Assembly (NCBI RefSeq): GCF_017638545.1
Contig: NZ_CP072110.1
Coordinates: 2,852,001 to 2,916,000 of the forward strand
Direction of reading: 5' to 3'
Length of the DNA: 64,000 nucleotides
Origin: Psychrosphaera ytuae
Lineage (GTDB): Bacteria > Pseudomonadota > Gammaproteobacteria > Enterobacterales > Alteromonadaceae
This document shows positions 1-9,285 of this stretch, in pieces. Positions within the stretch are counted from its first letter, which is position 1. Each line of letters begins with the position of its first letter. Under the pieces are notes generated by a model. That model was not told where the DNA came from, did not search any database, and saw only the letters and a list, made by a program, of their open reading frames with translations. The translations under genes and the position numbers were made by a program.

Positions 1-614
1 TCGGGCTCCAATAGCTCAGTTAAACTGATACTTTCCGATTCGTGTAAAGATAGTCCAGACTCTTCTCTAAACGTCTCGTTTGACAGTAAAACGTCAAAGT
101 TTTTGTCTAATAAACATGCGCCAATCGGCATGGTATCCAACATGAATTGAACTAATCGCTGTTGTTCGACTTGCATCGATAAAAATTTGTGTTCTTCAGA
201 AATTGAATATAATTCTTTTTTTATACCTTCAACTTGTTTTGGAGTCGTAATCCCCACCAGTTCAGGAAGGATTCGGTAAAGGTATACTGCCGTCATCATC
301 GAAACGGCAGCCGTTATGGCTTTGGTTATACCATGCCAGCCATATATACCATGCCATATAGTGACAATACCAAACACATGAGTGATACCACACATAAGTA
401 TAAACATTGAAAACAACACGAATACAGGCCGGTAGCCAATATCAGGTCGACGCCGACTAAAAATGACAATAGCTAGAGGGATAGAGAAATAGGCTGCTGC
501 AATTAATAGGTCCGAAATAACATTGGTCCACAGAATGTGGGGTTGCCACATATAACAGTGGCCGTGGGGCATATATTGGCCAGTAAAAAAGCTAGACAGG
601 CTATTAGGTGTCAT
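1..614 (-). CDS. Ethylene-receptor-like membrane sensor with PAS domain (3' part outside window)
   Basis: Reading the reverse complement from the ATG at 614 gives an open frame that runs off the left edge. The first ~110 residues closely resemble the membrane domain of plant ETR1 and cyanobacterial ethylene receptors: a PHGHC start, then ISDLLIAAAYFSIP, then MCGITH. The Cys and His of CGITH match the copper/ethylene ligands Cys65 and His69 of ETR1, and the Asp and Tyr of the first helix are also present. After three membrane helices a short coiled stretch leads into a PAS-like domain that is cut at about residue 204. The missing C-terminus is probably a histidine kinase or GGDEF output, but that is inference. 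Its promoter region is shared with the divergent hybrid kinase. Ethylene binding itself is not shown by sequence. Confidence 0.8.
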   Translation of the reverse strand, partial: MTPNSLSSFFTGQYMPHGHCYMWQPHILWTNVISDLLIAAAYFSIPLAIVIFSRRRPDIGYRPVFVLFSMFILMCGITHVFGIVTIWHGIYGWHGITKAITAAVSMMTAVYLYRILPELVGITTPKQVEGIKKELYSISEEHKFLSMQVEQQRLVQFMLDTMPIGACLLDKNFDVLLSNETFREESGLSLHESESISLTELLEP

Positions 615-925
615 GAGTAACGCTCTATGGTGTCTTTATTTAAGGTAAAAGTTTGAATATTTTTTCAATATTTATAAAGGTTTAGCTTAGTTTTTCGGAT
701 TCGTCTATGTTAACAATCGAAAAAATAAGTCTTTCCACACTACAGAGCTTATGTCATAAAAGATAGGAACTTGTAATAAAACTCATAAGTCCTGTTATTA
801 ACTAAATATCAAACAAAACATGTTACGTTTGAGATCTTTAGACTATTGTTAGTTAATCTGTTTTTGGGTTAAATTTTTGAAAATCATAGGAACCGAACTA
901 ATTTTAAACGTATTAGATTAATATC
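615..925. other. Divergent intergenic region between two sensor genes
   Basis: A 311-base AT-rich stretch separates the ETR1-like gene (minus) from the hybrid kinase (plus). I see no open frame, tRNA or clear terminator in it. It must hold promoters for both genes, but I could not assign -35/-10 boxes with confidence. Confidence 0.5.
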
Positions 926-3900
926 ATGGAAAAGTCTTTGTACAACAATCGCTCCCTTTATCGCCTTCTGCCCACGACTCTGTCCTTTGTTGTAATGCTA
1001 CTTGGTGCTCTCGTTATGATGGGATGGATAATTCGCAACGAATCATTAGTGCAGATCAGCTCAAGCTTTGTCCCAATGCAATTTAATACAGCGTTGGCTT
1101 TTTTGTTTTCTGGTGCGGCTTTGTGGGGGGTAATCGAAAAGTATTATCAAATTACTCTCTCCGCAGCGATAATCGTATTGATCATTAGCGGTCTAACTTT
1201 AAGTCAGTACTTGTTTGGTATTGATTTAAATATCGATCAGCTGTTGATGGAGCATTACATCGACACAAATACATCCAGTCCTGGCAGAATGGCACCAAAC
1301 ACAGCCGTGTGCTTCTTGTTACTTAGCTGTGTTGGCATATTAACGTCTTACGCAAAATCAATTAGCTGGGCTAAACAAGTCTCTTTCATTGGTATTATTA
1401 TTGCCCTTGCCTTATCTCTCGTAGCATTTACTGGATATTTTAATGGAATTGAATCCAGCTACGGCTGGGGGCGTTATACTCAAATGGCCTTGCATACAAG
1501 TGTTGGGTTTATTCTTATGGCCGTTGCCTTTGTCATTATATATTTGCAAAGGTGGCAAGCTGTAATTAATCCAGTGAACATTACTGCTTTATTTTCAATT
1601 TTTATCATAACTGTCACTTTTACTCTTTGGCAGGCCATAAGCAGCCATGAGCACAAACAGGTTTTAAAACAGCTTAACTTTTATGCCGATAACATAGAAA
1701 AAGACTTACTCTCCGAGTTTATAAAATACAGTGATGGTTTAGTGCGATTAAAAAGGACCATTGAGTCCAATAGCTTTGAATTAGACAGCGCTCCTACCCA
1801 GTTTAATAGTCAGCTAATTAACTATTCCGCTATGGACTCGCTGTCATTAATGGCAACGGTATCTGAGGTCGAATTTACTCACCCTGATACGTCATATGAA
1901 AGCCTCTTCACTTCGTTTTCTTACCGACCAAGTCACATGAATAATCAACTTTTGGTGTCATCGGACAATTCTATCGTAGGAGTATCTGATGTTAAAAAGT
2001 TTGGTGCTTTGGGTAATTATTTTGTGTTGTTTTCAAAGGCACAAATTGACGATTATCCTGACATTCAGCGAATCGTTGCTCTCATTGATGTCGATAACTT
2101 TATTACTGCTGCGTTAGAGCGATATGAGTCATATCCGTTGGAAATTAAAATTGATGATGCATCTGGTCGACTTTACCCCATTGTTTGGGGTAGTTCGAAT
2201 AACGACTTGAAAACGGCTCGAAAGATAATGAACTCTGGGTGGACAGTACAAGTTTCTGCGAATTCAATGGACTTGGCTGATGGTAGCCTTGCCAATGTCG
2301 TTTTGGCTTTTGGTCTGATTTTTAGTGCATTAGTCGCGGCTATTTCCCAGCTGTTTTTAAACGCAAGAGAAAAAGCATCAAGACTTTCTAGTGAAGTCAG
2401 CTCAAGAAAAGAAGCACACCAAAAGGTCACTGAAGCCAAGTTAATTACAGAGCTTGCAAGTAAAGTTTCGGGATTGGGTGTTTGGACTTGGGATTTAAGA
2501 ACTAATGAATTGACCTGGGATGAAAATATGTACCGAATCTACCAGGTTCCAGTGTCTCTAGTGGATCACCAATTACTTTATGATAACTGGCAGGAGGCAC
2601 TTCACCCGGAAGATCGTGAGGGTGCTGAAAAAAGTTTATTACAAGCAATTAGAGAAAAAACAGATTGGTATCATGAATTTCGCCTTGTCGTTAAAAACAA
2701 TAAAGTAAGATTCATTAAAGCGGCAGGAACTATCATTTTCGACGATGATGGTATTCCGGTTACTATGATCGGAGGCAATTTAGATATCACTCAACTGCGA
2801 GAAGCCCAGGAGAGGATGGAAGTTCTCAAAGAACAGTCGGACAAAAACAATCTTGCGAAGAGTCAGTTTTTGGCAAATATGAGCCATGAAATTCGAACCC
2901 CGATGAATGGTGTGTTAGGCATCACTGACTTACTTCAACAAACTAAACTTACACCGTTACAGCAAGAGTATTTAGAGCTGATAAAAACGTCAGCAAGTTC
3001 GCTCCTGAGAATACTCAACGATATCCTCGACCACTCAAAAATCGAAGCGGGTATGCTCGAATTGAGTGAAGATCACTTTTCTTTAGATAATAAAGTTGGC
3101 GATTTGTTAAAAGGTTTTGCTCCTACAGCGCATCAAAAAATGATTGAGTTGGAATACAACATTGAAGCATCAATACCAGACTGTATTTATGCAGACCCAA
3201 TGCGTGTAGGCCAGATCATTTTTAATCTGGTTGGCAATGCCGTCAAATTCACTCAAACCGGCGAAGTTATTGTCGAAATTAGTACTAACAATGATATGAA
3301 GCTGCGCTCGCCGGGTGACGATTTTATTTTACAGATTGCCGTTAAAGATACGGGAATTGGTATCCCCAAGGCTAAAATAGACACTATTTTTGAGCCATTT
3401 GGCCAAGCCGATAACACCACCACACGTCGCTTTGGTGGCACGGGGTTAGGATTGCCAATTGTTCGACAACTGGTGCATTTGATGGGCGGCCGTCTGAGTT
3501 TAGAAAGCCAAGAATCTATAGGCACTTTGATGACAGTAGAAATACCGGTGAAAGTAGGTGATCAAGCGATGTTAGACCCTGAAGAAGGGCACGCCCATAT
3601 CATTAATTCGTTCGATTTTACCGGTATTACATGTCTAGCGGTTGATGATAATTCGATTAATCGCAAGTGGTTAAACAACATGATTTCTTCTTGGGGATGC
3701 AAAGCGATCGTGGCGGGAAGTGGTGAGCAAGCGATAGCCCTTTATCAATCCGCAATGGAAAAGCGCGATAAAATAGATGTCCTTATCATAGATAAAGACA
3801 TGCCAGGAATGGATGGTTTTAGCCTATTAGAAAGATTAAGAGGACAGTACAAAAATATACCAACGCCTGTGTTTATGCTAAATAGCTCTGACATTGCCGA

Positions 3901-4870
3901 AGATTTGGAGCTTTTACGCCAAAATGAAATTGAGCACTACCTATTGAAGCCGGTAAAGCAATCTGAAGTATTTAATGCGTTAACTGAAATATTGCAGCAT
4001 GAGCGACCTGATTTACAATCTAAAAGCTCAACAGAGCTAGCTCCGCCAGAACGGCTTTTAAATGTATTAGTCGCTGAAGATAACCCGATTAACAGTCGCC
4101 TTGTGCATGATATTTTGACATATCGCGGACATAACAGCTCATTGGTTTTTAATGGTAAACAAGCACTTGAGCAATATAAAAGCGAAGATTACGACTTGAT
4201 TTTAATGGATGTTCAAATGCCAGAGATGGATGGACTTGAAGCAACAAGTTTAATTCGTAAATTTGAGAAACACCGAGGTATCGAGCCGATAAAAATCGTC
4301 GGCCTTACTGCGCATGCGTTATCAGGAGATAGGGAGGTCTGTTTGGATGCGGGAATGGACGACTACCTAACTAAGCCAATAGATTCAGCACGGTTGTTGA
4401 CTACAATTGAGTCGTATTTTACGTCTACCGACGCGATACAACCTTTACCTGAGCAAGTAACAATAACTAAACAGCAAAAGCCCGAAAATAATCCAGAGAC
4501 TAATAAAAAGCCAACTGAGGATTATCGTTGGTTTGATTTTGATGATGTAATGAAGGTGACTTCTGGTCAACTAGAAACCGTCGAAGCTATGGTGAGTATG
4601 ACGATGAATATTCTTCCGCAAGAAATCGCTGATGTTGCAGAAATGCGTGATAACGAGGAATGGTCATCTGTCGCCAAACAACTGCACAGAATGAAAGGCA
4701 TGTTGGGCAATTTGACAGGAAGCCGACTACAGAGCCAATTTATTGAATTGGAGCAAGTGGCTAAAAGTGAAGATTTACCTTTGTTCAACCGATTATGGTC
4801 GGCAATGGAACTAAAATTAAAAGCATTTTTGATGGAACTCGAAGACTTTGAGGATCGTTCAAAGAAATGA
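926..4870 (+). CDS. Hybrid sensor histidine kinase (TM sensor, PAS, HisKA, HATPase, REC, REC, Hpt)
   Basis: This 1314-residue protein is an inner-membrane phosphorelay kinase. About eight membrane helices fill residues 15-235 and include the PGRMAPNTA motif common to a sensor module of hybrid kinases. A periplasmic-like segment (~235-450) and another helix (~455-475) follow. Then come a PAS domain (~510-630), HisKA with H654 in NMSHEIRTP, an HATPase with GTGLGLPI, a first receiver (D956 in DKDMPGMDG), a second receiver (D1095 in MDVQMPEMDG) and a C-terminal Hpt domain (H1254 in LHRMKG). The stop overlaps the start of the next gene (ATGA), so the two are translationally coupled. The ATG at 926 has no strong ribosome site. 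The Hpt domain probably passes phosphate to the downstream response regulator. The stimulus is unknown. Confidence 0.9.
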   Translation: MEKSLYNNRSLYRLLPTTLSFVVMLLGALVMMGWIIRNESLVQISSSFVPMQFNTALAFLFSGAALWGVIEKYYQITLSAAIIVLIISGLTLSQYLFGIDLNIDQLLMEHYIDTNTSSPGRMAPNTAVCFLLLSCVGILTSYAKSISWAKQVSFIGIIIALALSLVAFTGYFNGIESSYGWGRYTQMALHTSVGFILMAVAFVIIYLQRWQAVINPVNITALFSIFIITVTFTLWQAISSHEHKQVLKQLNFYADNIEKDLLSEFIKYSDGLVRLKRTIESNSFELDSAPTQFNSQLINYSAMDSLSLMATVSEVEFTHPDTSYESLFTSFSYRPSHMNNQLLVSSDNSIVGVSDVKKFGALGNYFVLFSKAQIDDYPDIQRIVALIDVDNFITAALERYESYPLEIKIDDASGRLYPIVWGSSNNDLKTARKIMNSGWTVQVSANSMDLADGSLANVVLAFGLIFSALVAAISQLFLNAREKASRLSSEVSSRKEAHQKVTEAKLITELASKVSGLGVWTWDLRTNELTWDENMYRIYQVPVSLVDHQLLYDNWQEALHPEDREGAEKSLLQAIREKTDWYHEFRLVVKNNKVRFIKAAGTIIFDDDGIPVTMIGGNLDITQLREAQERMEVLKEQSDKNNLAKSQFLANMSHEIRTPMNGVLGITDLLQQTKLTPLQQEYLELIKTSASSLLRILNDILDHSKIEAGMLELSEDHFSLDNKVGDLLKGFAPTAHQKMIELEYNIEASIPDCIYADPMRVGQIIFNLVGNAVKFTQTGEVIVEISTNNDMKLRSPGDDFILQIAVKDTGIGIPKAKIDTIFEPFGQADNTTTRRFGGTGLGLPIVRQLVHLMGGRLSLESQESIGTLMTVEIPVKVGDQAMLDPEEGHAHIINSFDFTGITCLAVDDNSINRKWLNNMISSWGCKAIVAGSGEQAIALYQSAMEKRDKIDVLIIDKDMPGMDGFSLLERLRGQYKNIPTPVFMLNSSDIAEDLELLRQNEIEHYLLKPVKQSEVFNALTEILQHERPDLQSKSSTELAPPERLLNVLVAEDNPINSRLVHDILTYRGHNSSLVFNGKQALEQYKSEDYDLILMDVQMPEMDGLEATSLIRKFEKHRGIEPIKIVGLTAHALSGDREVCLDAGMDDYLTKPIDSARLLTTIESYFTSTDAIQPLPEQVTITKQQKPENNPETNKKPTEDYRWFDFDDVMKVTSGQLETVEAMVSMTMNILPQEIADVAEMRDNEEWSSVAKQLHRMKGMLGNLTGSRLQSQFIELEQVAKSEDLPLFNRLWSAMELKLKAFLMELEDFEDRSKK

Positions 4871-5769
4871 ATATTTTAATTGTAGAAGACGAGCCGGTGA
4901 CACGAATGCTTATCTCGAGTTCAGTTAGGAACTGGGGTTATGAGGTGTCTCAGGTTGAGTCTGCTGAGCAAGCGTTGGCGTTTCTACAACAGAATGAAGA
5001 GTATTACATTATTTTGACCGACTGGTCGTTACCTGGAGTTTCGGGGCTCCAAATGGCGCAAGAAATTAGAGCCAGATTTGACGAGCCTAAGTACATCATC
5101 ATGCTAACTAATAAAAATAGCGAAGAAGATTTAATTGAAGCCATGGAGGCCGGAATTGATGATTACGTTACTAAGCCCTTTAGCCCGGGAGAGTTGAGAG
5201 TCCGTTTACGAGCTGGATCTCGAATTATAGAACAAACCCAGAAGCTTAAGTTTTTAGCCAATTACGATGAATTAACAGGTATCTGGAATCGCCGGATGTT
5301 AGTCACTCAAATGCGAAACGAATGGAACCGCCACTCACGAGAAGAGCTAATTTGCAGTGTTTTAATGTTGGATATTGATCATTTTAAAATCGTCAATGAT
5401 ACCTATGGCCATGCGGGCGGTGACGAAGCTTTGAAGGTATTTAGTGATGTACTCAAGCAAAGTGTCCGGCCTTACGATTTAGTCGGACGGTTCGGTGGTG
5501 AAGAGTTTACCGTGTTATTGCCTAATACTTCTATGTCAGAGGCTAAAGAGGTAGCAGAGCGGATCCGTACAGAAGTGGAGTCTAAAATAATTCATATTAA
5601 AAACGACTGCTCATTTAATATTACAGTGAGTATTGGTGTAGCAGAGCGTGAAACATCCGATAAGAGTGTGCAAGAGTTGATCGGAAAAGCTGATAGTGCA
5701 CTGTACTTTGCTAAAAAGGAAGGGCGAAACCAAACGGTGTGCTGGTTTGGCTCAGAGGTAACACAATAA
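4867..5769 (+). CDS. Response regulator diguanylate cyclase (REC-GGDEF)
   Basis: A 300-residue cytoplasmic protein. The N-terminal receiver carries the acidic EDE pocket and phosphoacceptor D52 in TDWSLPG. A GGDEF domain follows with GGEEF at 210-214. An RxxD inhibitory site (R201-D204) lies exactly five residues before the GG motif. The protein should therefore make cyclic-di-GMP when phosphorylated and be product-inhibited. It overlaps the upstream hybrid kinase by four bases, and that kinase ends in an Hpt domain, so the pair is likely one phosphorelay ending in c-di-GMP. The architecture resembles PleD/WspR-type proteins with a single receiver. Confidence 0.93.
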   Translation: MNILIVEDEPVTRMLISSSVRNWGYEVSQVESAEQALAFLQQNEEYYIILTDWSLPGVSGLQMAQEIRARFDEPKYIIMLTNKNSEEDLIEAMEAGIDDYVTKPFSPGELRVRLRAGSRIIEQTQKLKFLANYDELTGIWNRRMLVTQMRNEWNRHSREELICSVLMLDIDHFKIVNDTYGHAGGDEALKVFSDVLKQSVRPYDLVGRFGGEEFTVLLPNTSMSEAKEVAERIRTEVESKIIHIKNDCSFNITVSIGVAERETSDKSVQELIGKADSALYFAKKEGRNQTVCWFGSEVTQ

Positions 5770-5785
5770 TAAAAAGGCATTATTT

Positions 5786-7795
5786 TTGAGTCGTAAAGAA
5801 CAACATATTAGAGCGGTCAAGCTTTTCGTTACTATATTATTATCGGTCGTTCTAGTTGCACTTTTTGTCATGTCCAAGTCTGTCGTCGCCCAATGGTTAA
5901 TTATTGTGCTCGTCGGTGGCGGCGTGTACTTATCTGTAGATCGGTTGTTTTCTAATTTTCAAGGTACGGAAAACAAGACGCTTGCCGCCTACTCGGATGC
6001 GGTTTATAACGAAGTATTTGTCGAAAACAGCAATGCGTGTTTTATCATTACCATACCTGAACTTGAAATAACTGAGCTCAATCGCGTCGCACAAAGTGCC
6101 TTGGATATACCATTAAGAGATGAGCCTCTATTCTTAGAGTCATTGTGGACTAGTTTCAAAGAAGATATGCCTAAAGAGTGGCTCGAAAGTCTCAGAACCA
6201 AGAGAGCCTATTCCTCCTGTGTAGCTAAGATAAAACTCAAAGAGATCCATGGTCAATCCATGCCAAGGTTATGTACCTTGGCATTTATCCCATTACCATA
6301 TAAACAAAAGCCCAGTGCCATCATAAAGGTGATTAACAAAGCATTTTTGTTAAGTGAAAAAACGGTATCCTCTTCGCCGGTTGGACGCCTAGATGTAGCT
6401 CGTCACGCAGAGGGCATGGCCTATTGGGAGCTGGATTTAAAAAACCAACAGCTGTATTACTGCACTATGGTGGCAAAATTATTGGGGCTGGACGAAAGTT
6501 TTAAGTCACCCATTGACTTGAGCATTTTAAAACAAAGGGCGGACACTGCCGTTTTTGATTTTATTATTCAATGCGTTAAAACTGGATTCAGAACAAATCC
6601 TTTAAAAGCTCAAAAAATGTTGATCGACAGGTCGGGTAATCAATCATTTGTTTACATGCAGGCTCAATTTTATCCAGACGAGCAGTTTGTCATTGGTAGT
6701 TTTTTAGATATTACCCCAATAAAACAGTTAGAAATTAAGCTTAGACAACAAGAGCAGCAGACTAATCAACTAGTTGATTCAATACCTGAAGGAATCATGG
6801 TATTGCAAAATAACCGAGTAGTTTATCTTAACCGTGCCTCACAAAAGCTTTTTGGCATTGATGATTTAGGTCAGTCTGGGGAATTGTTATTAGCTGATTT
6901 CGTGTCTGATCACGACAAGGCGCTTTTGCGTGATCGAATAAAGTTTATGTTATCGGGTAAAAAGTCGAGTTATGGCTTTACCTCATTTACTTTGCGTCGT
7001 TCAGACGGGGAATACTTTGATGCAGAAGTCGCTGTAAACCTCATTATTTACGAAGGGACAGAGTCAGTTCAATTTGTTATTCGAGATTTAACCGACGTCC
7101 TCAGGGTAAAAAATGCATTAGCCAGAGCAAACTATCGATTGAGTGCATTGTCTTCAAAAACCTTACAATTGATCGAAGCAGAGCGTAAGCAAATTGCCGG
7201 GGAACTTCACGATGACGTAGGTCAATCCCTAACTGCAGTGCTTTTGGCCACCAAGTGGATTACTCGACGAGTGGACGATGAGCAGATCTTGAGTAAAATC
7301 GCAGATATTCATCAGATAACTAGTCAAAGTCTTGATACAGTAAGAAACTTGTCTCTACTATTGAGACCAGCTCAGTTGGACTCTCTGGGTTTCTCACCAG
7401 CCATCAAGTGGCAAATGGAAAAGTTATTTTCAATTGATGAAATAAATTATCAAATCGATGATAAAGATTTTGTTGAGTTAAAGGACAAACAAGCAGAGAT
7501 TGTCGGCTTTAGAATTGTTCAGGAGTCTTTAACCAATATTGTTAAACACGCCAGAGCAAAAAATGTAAGGGTGACTTTATTCAGTAATGAAAGCGTTTTA
7601 ATCATTCAGATTAGTGATGATGGAATTGGCTTTGATGTTCACGCGCAAAGTGATAGCGTAGGGCTAATCAACATGAAAGAACGTGTTGAGTTAGCTGGTG
7701 GAGAATTTAAAATTTTCTCTAAGCCTTTGTTAGGTACTGATATAAAAGTAGAAATTCCATTGAGAAATACGGAATCAGGTCTAGACTCATATTAG
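5786..7795 (+). CDS. PAS-containing NarX-type sensor histidine kinase (HisKA_3)
   Basis: A 669-residue kinase. Two closely spaced membrane helices (~13-50) are followed by a long PAS-containing region (~75-445) and then the dimerisation/phosphoacceptor motif of the NarX/DegS class, ELHDDVGQS, with H475. A C-terminal HATPase has DDGIGFD and the GLINMKERVELAGG box. Kinases of this class pair with LuxR/NarL-type regulators, and such a regulator lies immediately downstream. Translation appears to start at TTG 5786, preceded by an AAGG ribosome site; no earlier ATG fits. It is only 16 bases after the diguanylate cyclase gene, so all four signalling genes may be one transcript. The ligand is unknown. 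Confidence 0.88.
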   Translation: MSRKEQHIRAVKLFVTILLSVVLVALFVMSKSVVAQWLIIVLVGGGVYLSVDRLFSNFQGTENKTLAAYSDAVYNEVFVENSNACFIITIPELEITELNRVAQSALDIPLRDEPLFLESLWTSFKEDMPKEWLESLRTKRAYSSCVAKIKLKEIHGQSMPRLCTLAFIPLPYKQKPSAIIKVINKAFLLSEKTVSSSPVGRLDVARHAEGMAYWELDLKNQQLYYCTMVAKLLGLDESFKSPIDLSILKQRADTAVFDFIIQCVKTGFRTNPLKAQKMLIDRSGNQSFVYMQAQFYPDEQFVIGSFLDITPIKQLEIKLRQQEQQTNQLVDSIPEGIMVLQNNRVVYLNRASQKLFGIDDLGQSGELLLADFVSDHDKALLRDRIKFMLSGKKSSYGFTSFTLRRSDGEYFDAEVAVNLIIYEGTESVQFVIRDLTDVLRVKNALARANYRLSALSSKTLQLIEAERKQIAGELHDDVGQSLTAVLLATKWITRRVDDEQILSKIADIHQITSQSLDTVRNLSLLLRPAQLDSLGFSPAIKWQMEKLFSIDEINYQIDDKDFVELKDKQAEIVGFRIVQESLTNIVKHARAKNVRVTLFSNESVLIIQISDDGIGFDVHAQSDSVGLINMKERVELAGGEFKIFSKPLLGTDIKVEIPLRNTESGLDSY

Positions 7796-7815
7796 GATAT
7801 TTGGGAGTTGATTTT

Positions 7816-8469
7816 ATGCAGGAAAAAAAACGGGTTGCGCTCGTTGATGACCATCATCTTGTTCGTGCTGGACTTAGGGCACTAGTAGAAGATTTGGCTG
7901 GTTATGATGTAGTAGGAGAGGGCGCAGATGGCTCGGAGGTACTTGAGCTCATCGATGATGTAAATCCCGACGTACTAGTGACTGATATCGCAATGAAACA
8001 GGTATCGGGGCTAGATATTTTACCTGAAGTTAAAAAACACCACCCAGGCCTCCCGGTTATTCTATTGACTATGCACAATACCTCAGACTATTTACAAACG
8101 GCGATAGAAAGAGGCGCCAATGCTTACCTTTTAAAAGACTCAGCTGAGGTCGAACTGGAACTAGCACTAAAAGCGGTTTTGGACGGACAAATTTATATTA
8201 GCCCCAAGCTATCAGAACAGTTACTCGAGACACTCAAACACGACGATTCTAAAGAAGAAGCAAGTGTGAGTAAGGTATTAACACCTCGTCAAACCGAAAT
8301 TTTGAAAATGCTCGCAGAAGGCAAAGGCACCAAAGAAATTGCCTATGATTTGGGCTTGAGCGTGAAAACGATTGAATCTCATCGCTCTCAAATCATGGAA
8401 CGCCTACAAATCCGAGATTTGGCCTCGTTGGTAAGATTTGCGATTAAAAACGGTATTACGGATTTATAA
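7816..8469 (+). CDS. LuxR/NarL-family response regulator
   Basis: A 217-residue regulator. The receiver domain has the DD pair at 11-12, phosphoacceptor D57 in VTDIAM, and the usual K in LLKDS. The C-terminal GerE/LuxR helix-turn-helix (~150-215) includes LTPRQTEIL and SVKTIESHRSQI. I place the start at ATG 7816 because a GGGAG ribosome site sits eight bases upstream; an in-frame TTG at 7801 would add five residues but lacks such a site. It follows the NarX-type kinase by about 20 bases and is its likely partner. Two direct repeats just downstream (8528-8570) are candidate binding sites for it. Confidence 0.93.
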   Translation: MQEKKRVALVDDHHLVRAGLRALVEDLAGYDVVGEGADGSEVLELIDDVNPDVLVTDIAMKQVSGLDILPEVKKHHPGLPVILLTMHNTSDYLQTAIERGANAYLLKDSAEVELELALKAVLDGQIYISPKLSEQLLETLKHDDSKEEASVSKVLTPRQTEILKMLAEGKGTKEIAYDLGLSVKTIESHRSQIMERLQIRDLASLVRFAIKNGITDL

Positions 8470-8527
8470 TTTATTTAACTCCCTTCCTTTCGCTTCCCTT
8501 CCCCTTAGGGATGTGGTTATGGGTGTG

Positions 8528-8570
8528 TAGGGGAACAACCTGATTAGACTTAGGGAAACCCCTGATAGTA
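8528..8570 (+). promoter_or_regulatory. Two direct repeats, possible response-regulator binding sites
   Basis: Two similar blocks, TAGGGGAACAACCTGAT at 8528 and TTAGGGAAACCCCTGAT at 8550, lie about 22 bases apart, or two helical turns. They follow directly after the LuxR-type regulator and precede a terminated gene-free stretch. Binding by that regulator is inference. Confidence 0.4.
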
Positions 8571-8629
8571 AAAATCGTATCGGTTGCTTAAAATATCAAC
8601 AAGTTAATCAGATACTCTCCAACCTTGAG

Positions 8630-8668
8630 GCAACCACTTAGGCAAAAACTTCGTGGTTGCTTTTTTTT
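8630..8668 (+). terminator. Strong rho-independent terminator
   Basis: The stem GCAACCAC (8630-8637) pairs with GTGGTTGC (8653-8660) and is followed by eight T. It lies 160 bases past the regulator's stop and 95 bases before the next gene, so it could end the signalling operon, a short untranslated RNA, or act as an attenuator. Confidence 0.85.
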
Positions 8669-8763
8669 ATCAGGTGAATCCTGATTGAGCCTTTCTAATT
8701 TCCTCATAGTAAAAAAACAATGATCTCTTACACTCAGTATTGTGGAAAGCGAGGAGCATAACT

Positions 8764-9144
8764 ATGGGAGTTTACGATCAGTCTGACGCTTATCATGAAA
8801 GTGGTGCGAATGAGGTGACTCATGTTGATCACTTTGGACCCTCTCTTAATGAGATGAACTTGAGATCATTGAGTCAAGCGAGCTCGTCACAACTTAGAAT
8901 GTTAGCGGCCAGTAACCTAAAATATTATCCAGAGCACTTGGTCATTTTGATTGATATGCTTAAATCTGAGGCTGAGCCATCTGTCGTTCGGGCTGTAGAC
9001 ACCTCTGTTAAAAGTTTAGCGAAAAACTCTGATATTGAGCAAGACATCATCGACGCTTTAAAAGAATTACTGAACGACAAAAACCGTCTGAATGATCCAA
9101 TGCTACGTCATGTAGAGTTACTGCTACAGGAACTACTCAAGTGA
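8764..9144 (+). CDS. Small hypothetical protein with HEAT/ARM-like helices
   Basis: A 126-residue soluble protein with no signal peptide or membrane segment. I chose ATG 8764 because GAGGAG lies eight bases upstream; the longer frame from TTG 8740 would place that ribosome site inside the gene. The first ~30 residues are polar and probably flexible. Residues ~35-126 read as paired amphipathic helices with HEAT/ARM-like spacing (for example LRMLAASNLKYYPEHLVILIDML, given here by feel of the pattern rather than a profile match). Such repeats usually mediate protein contacts. It sits downstream of a two-component pair and a terminator. I do not recognise the family and assign no function. Confidence 0.7.
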   Translation: MGVYDQSDAYHESGANEVTHVDHFGPSLNEMNLRSLSQASSSQLRMLAASNLKYYPEHLVILIDMLKSEAEPSVVRAVDTSVKSLAKNSDIEQDIIDALKELLNDKNRLNDPMLRHVELLLQELLK

Positions 9145-9285
9145 CTATGTGGTAACCACCTCAAGTTGCTTTAGCCACCTCAAGTGCTGTAGTTTCGTCA
9201 TTCATTAAAATCTTTTTACAATAAAGTTATAGTCACTTTATCAATAAAGCCTTATATTTTACCAACTAAATAAAAGGTGACTATC

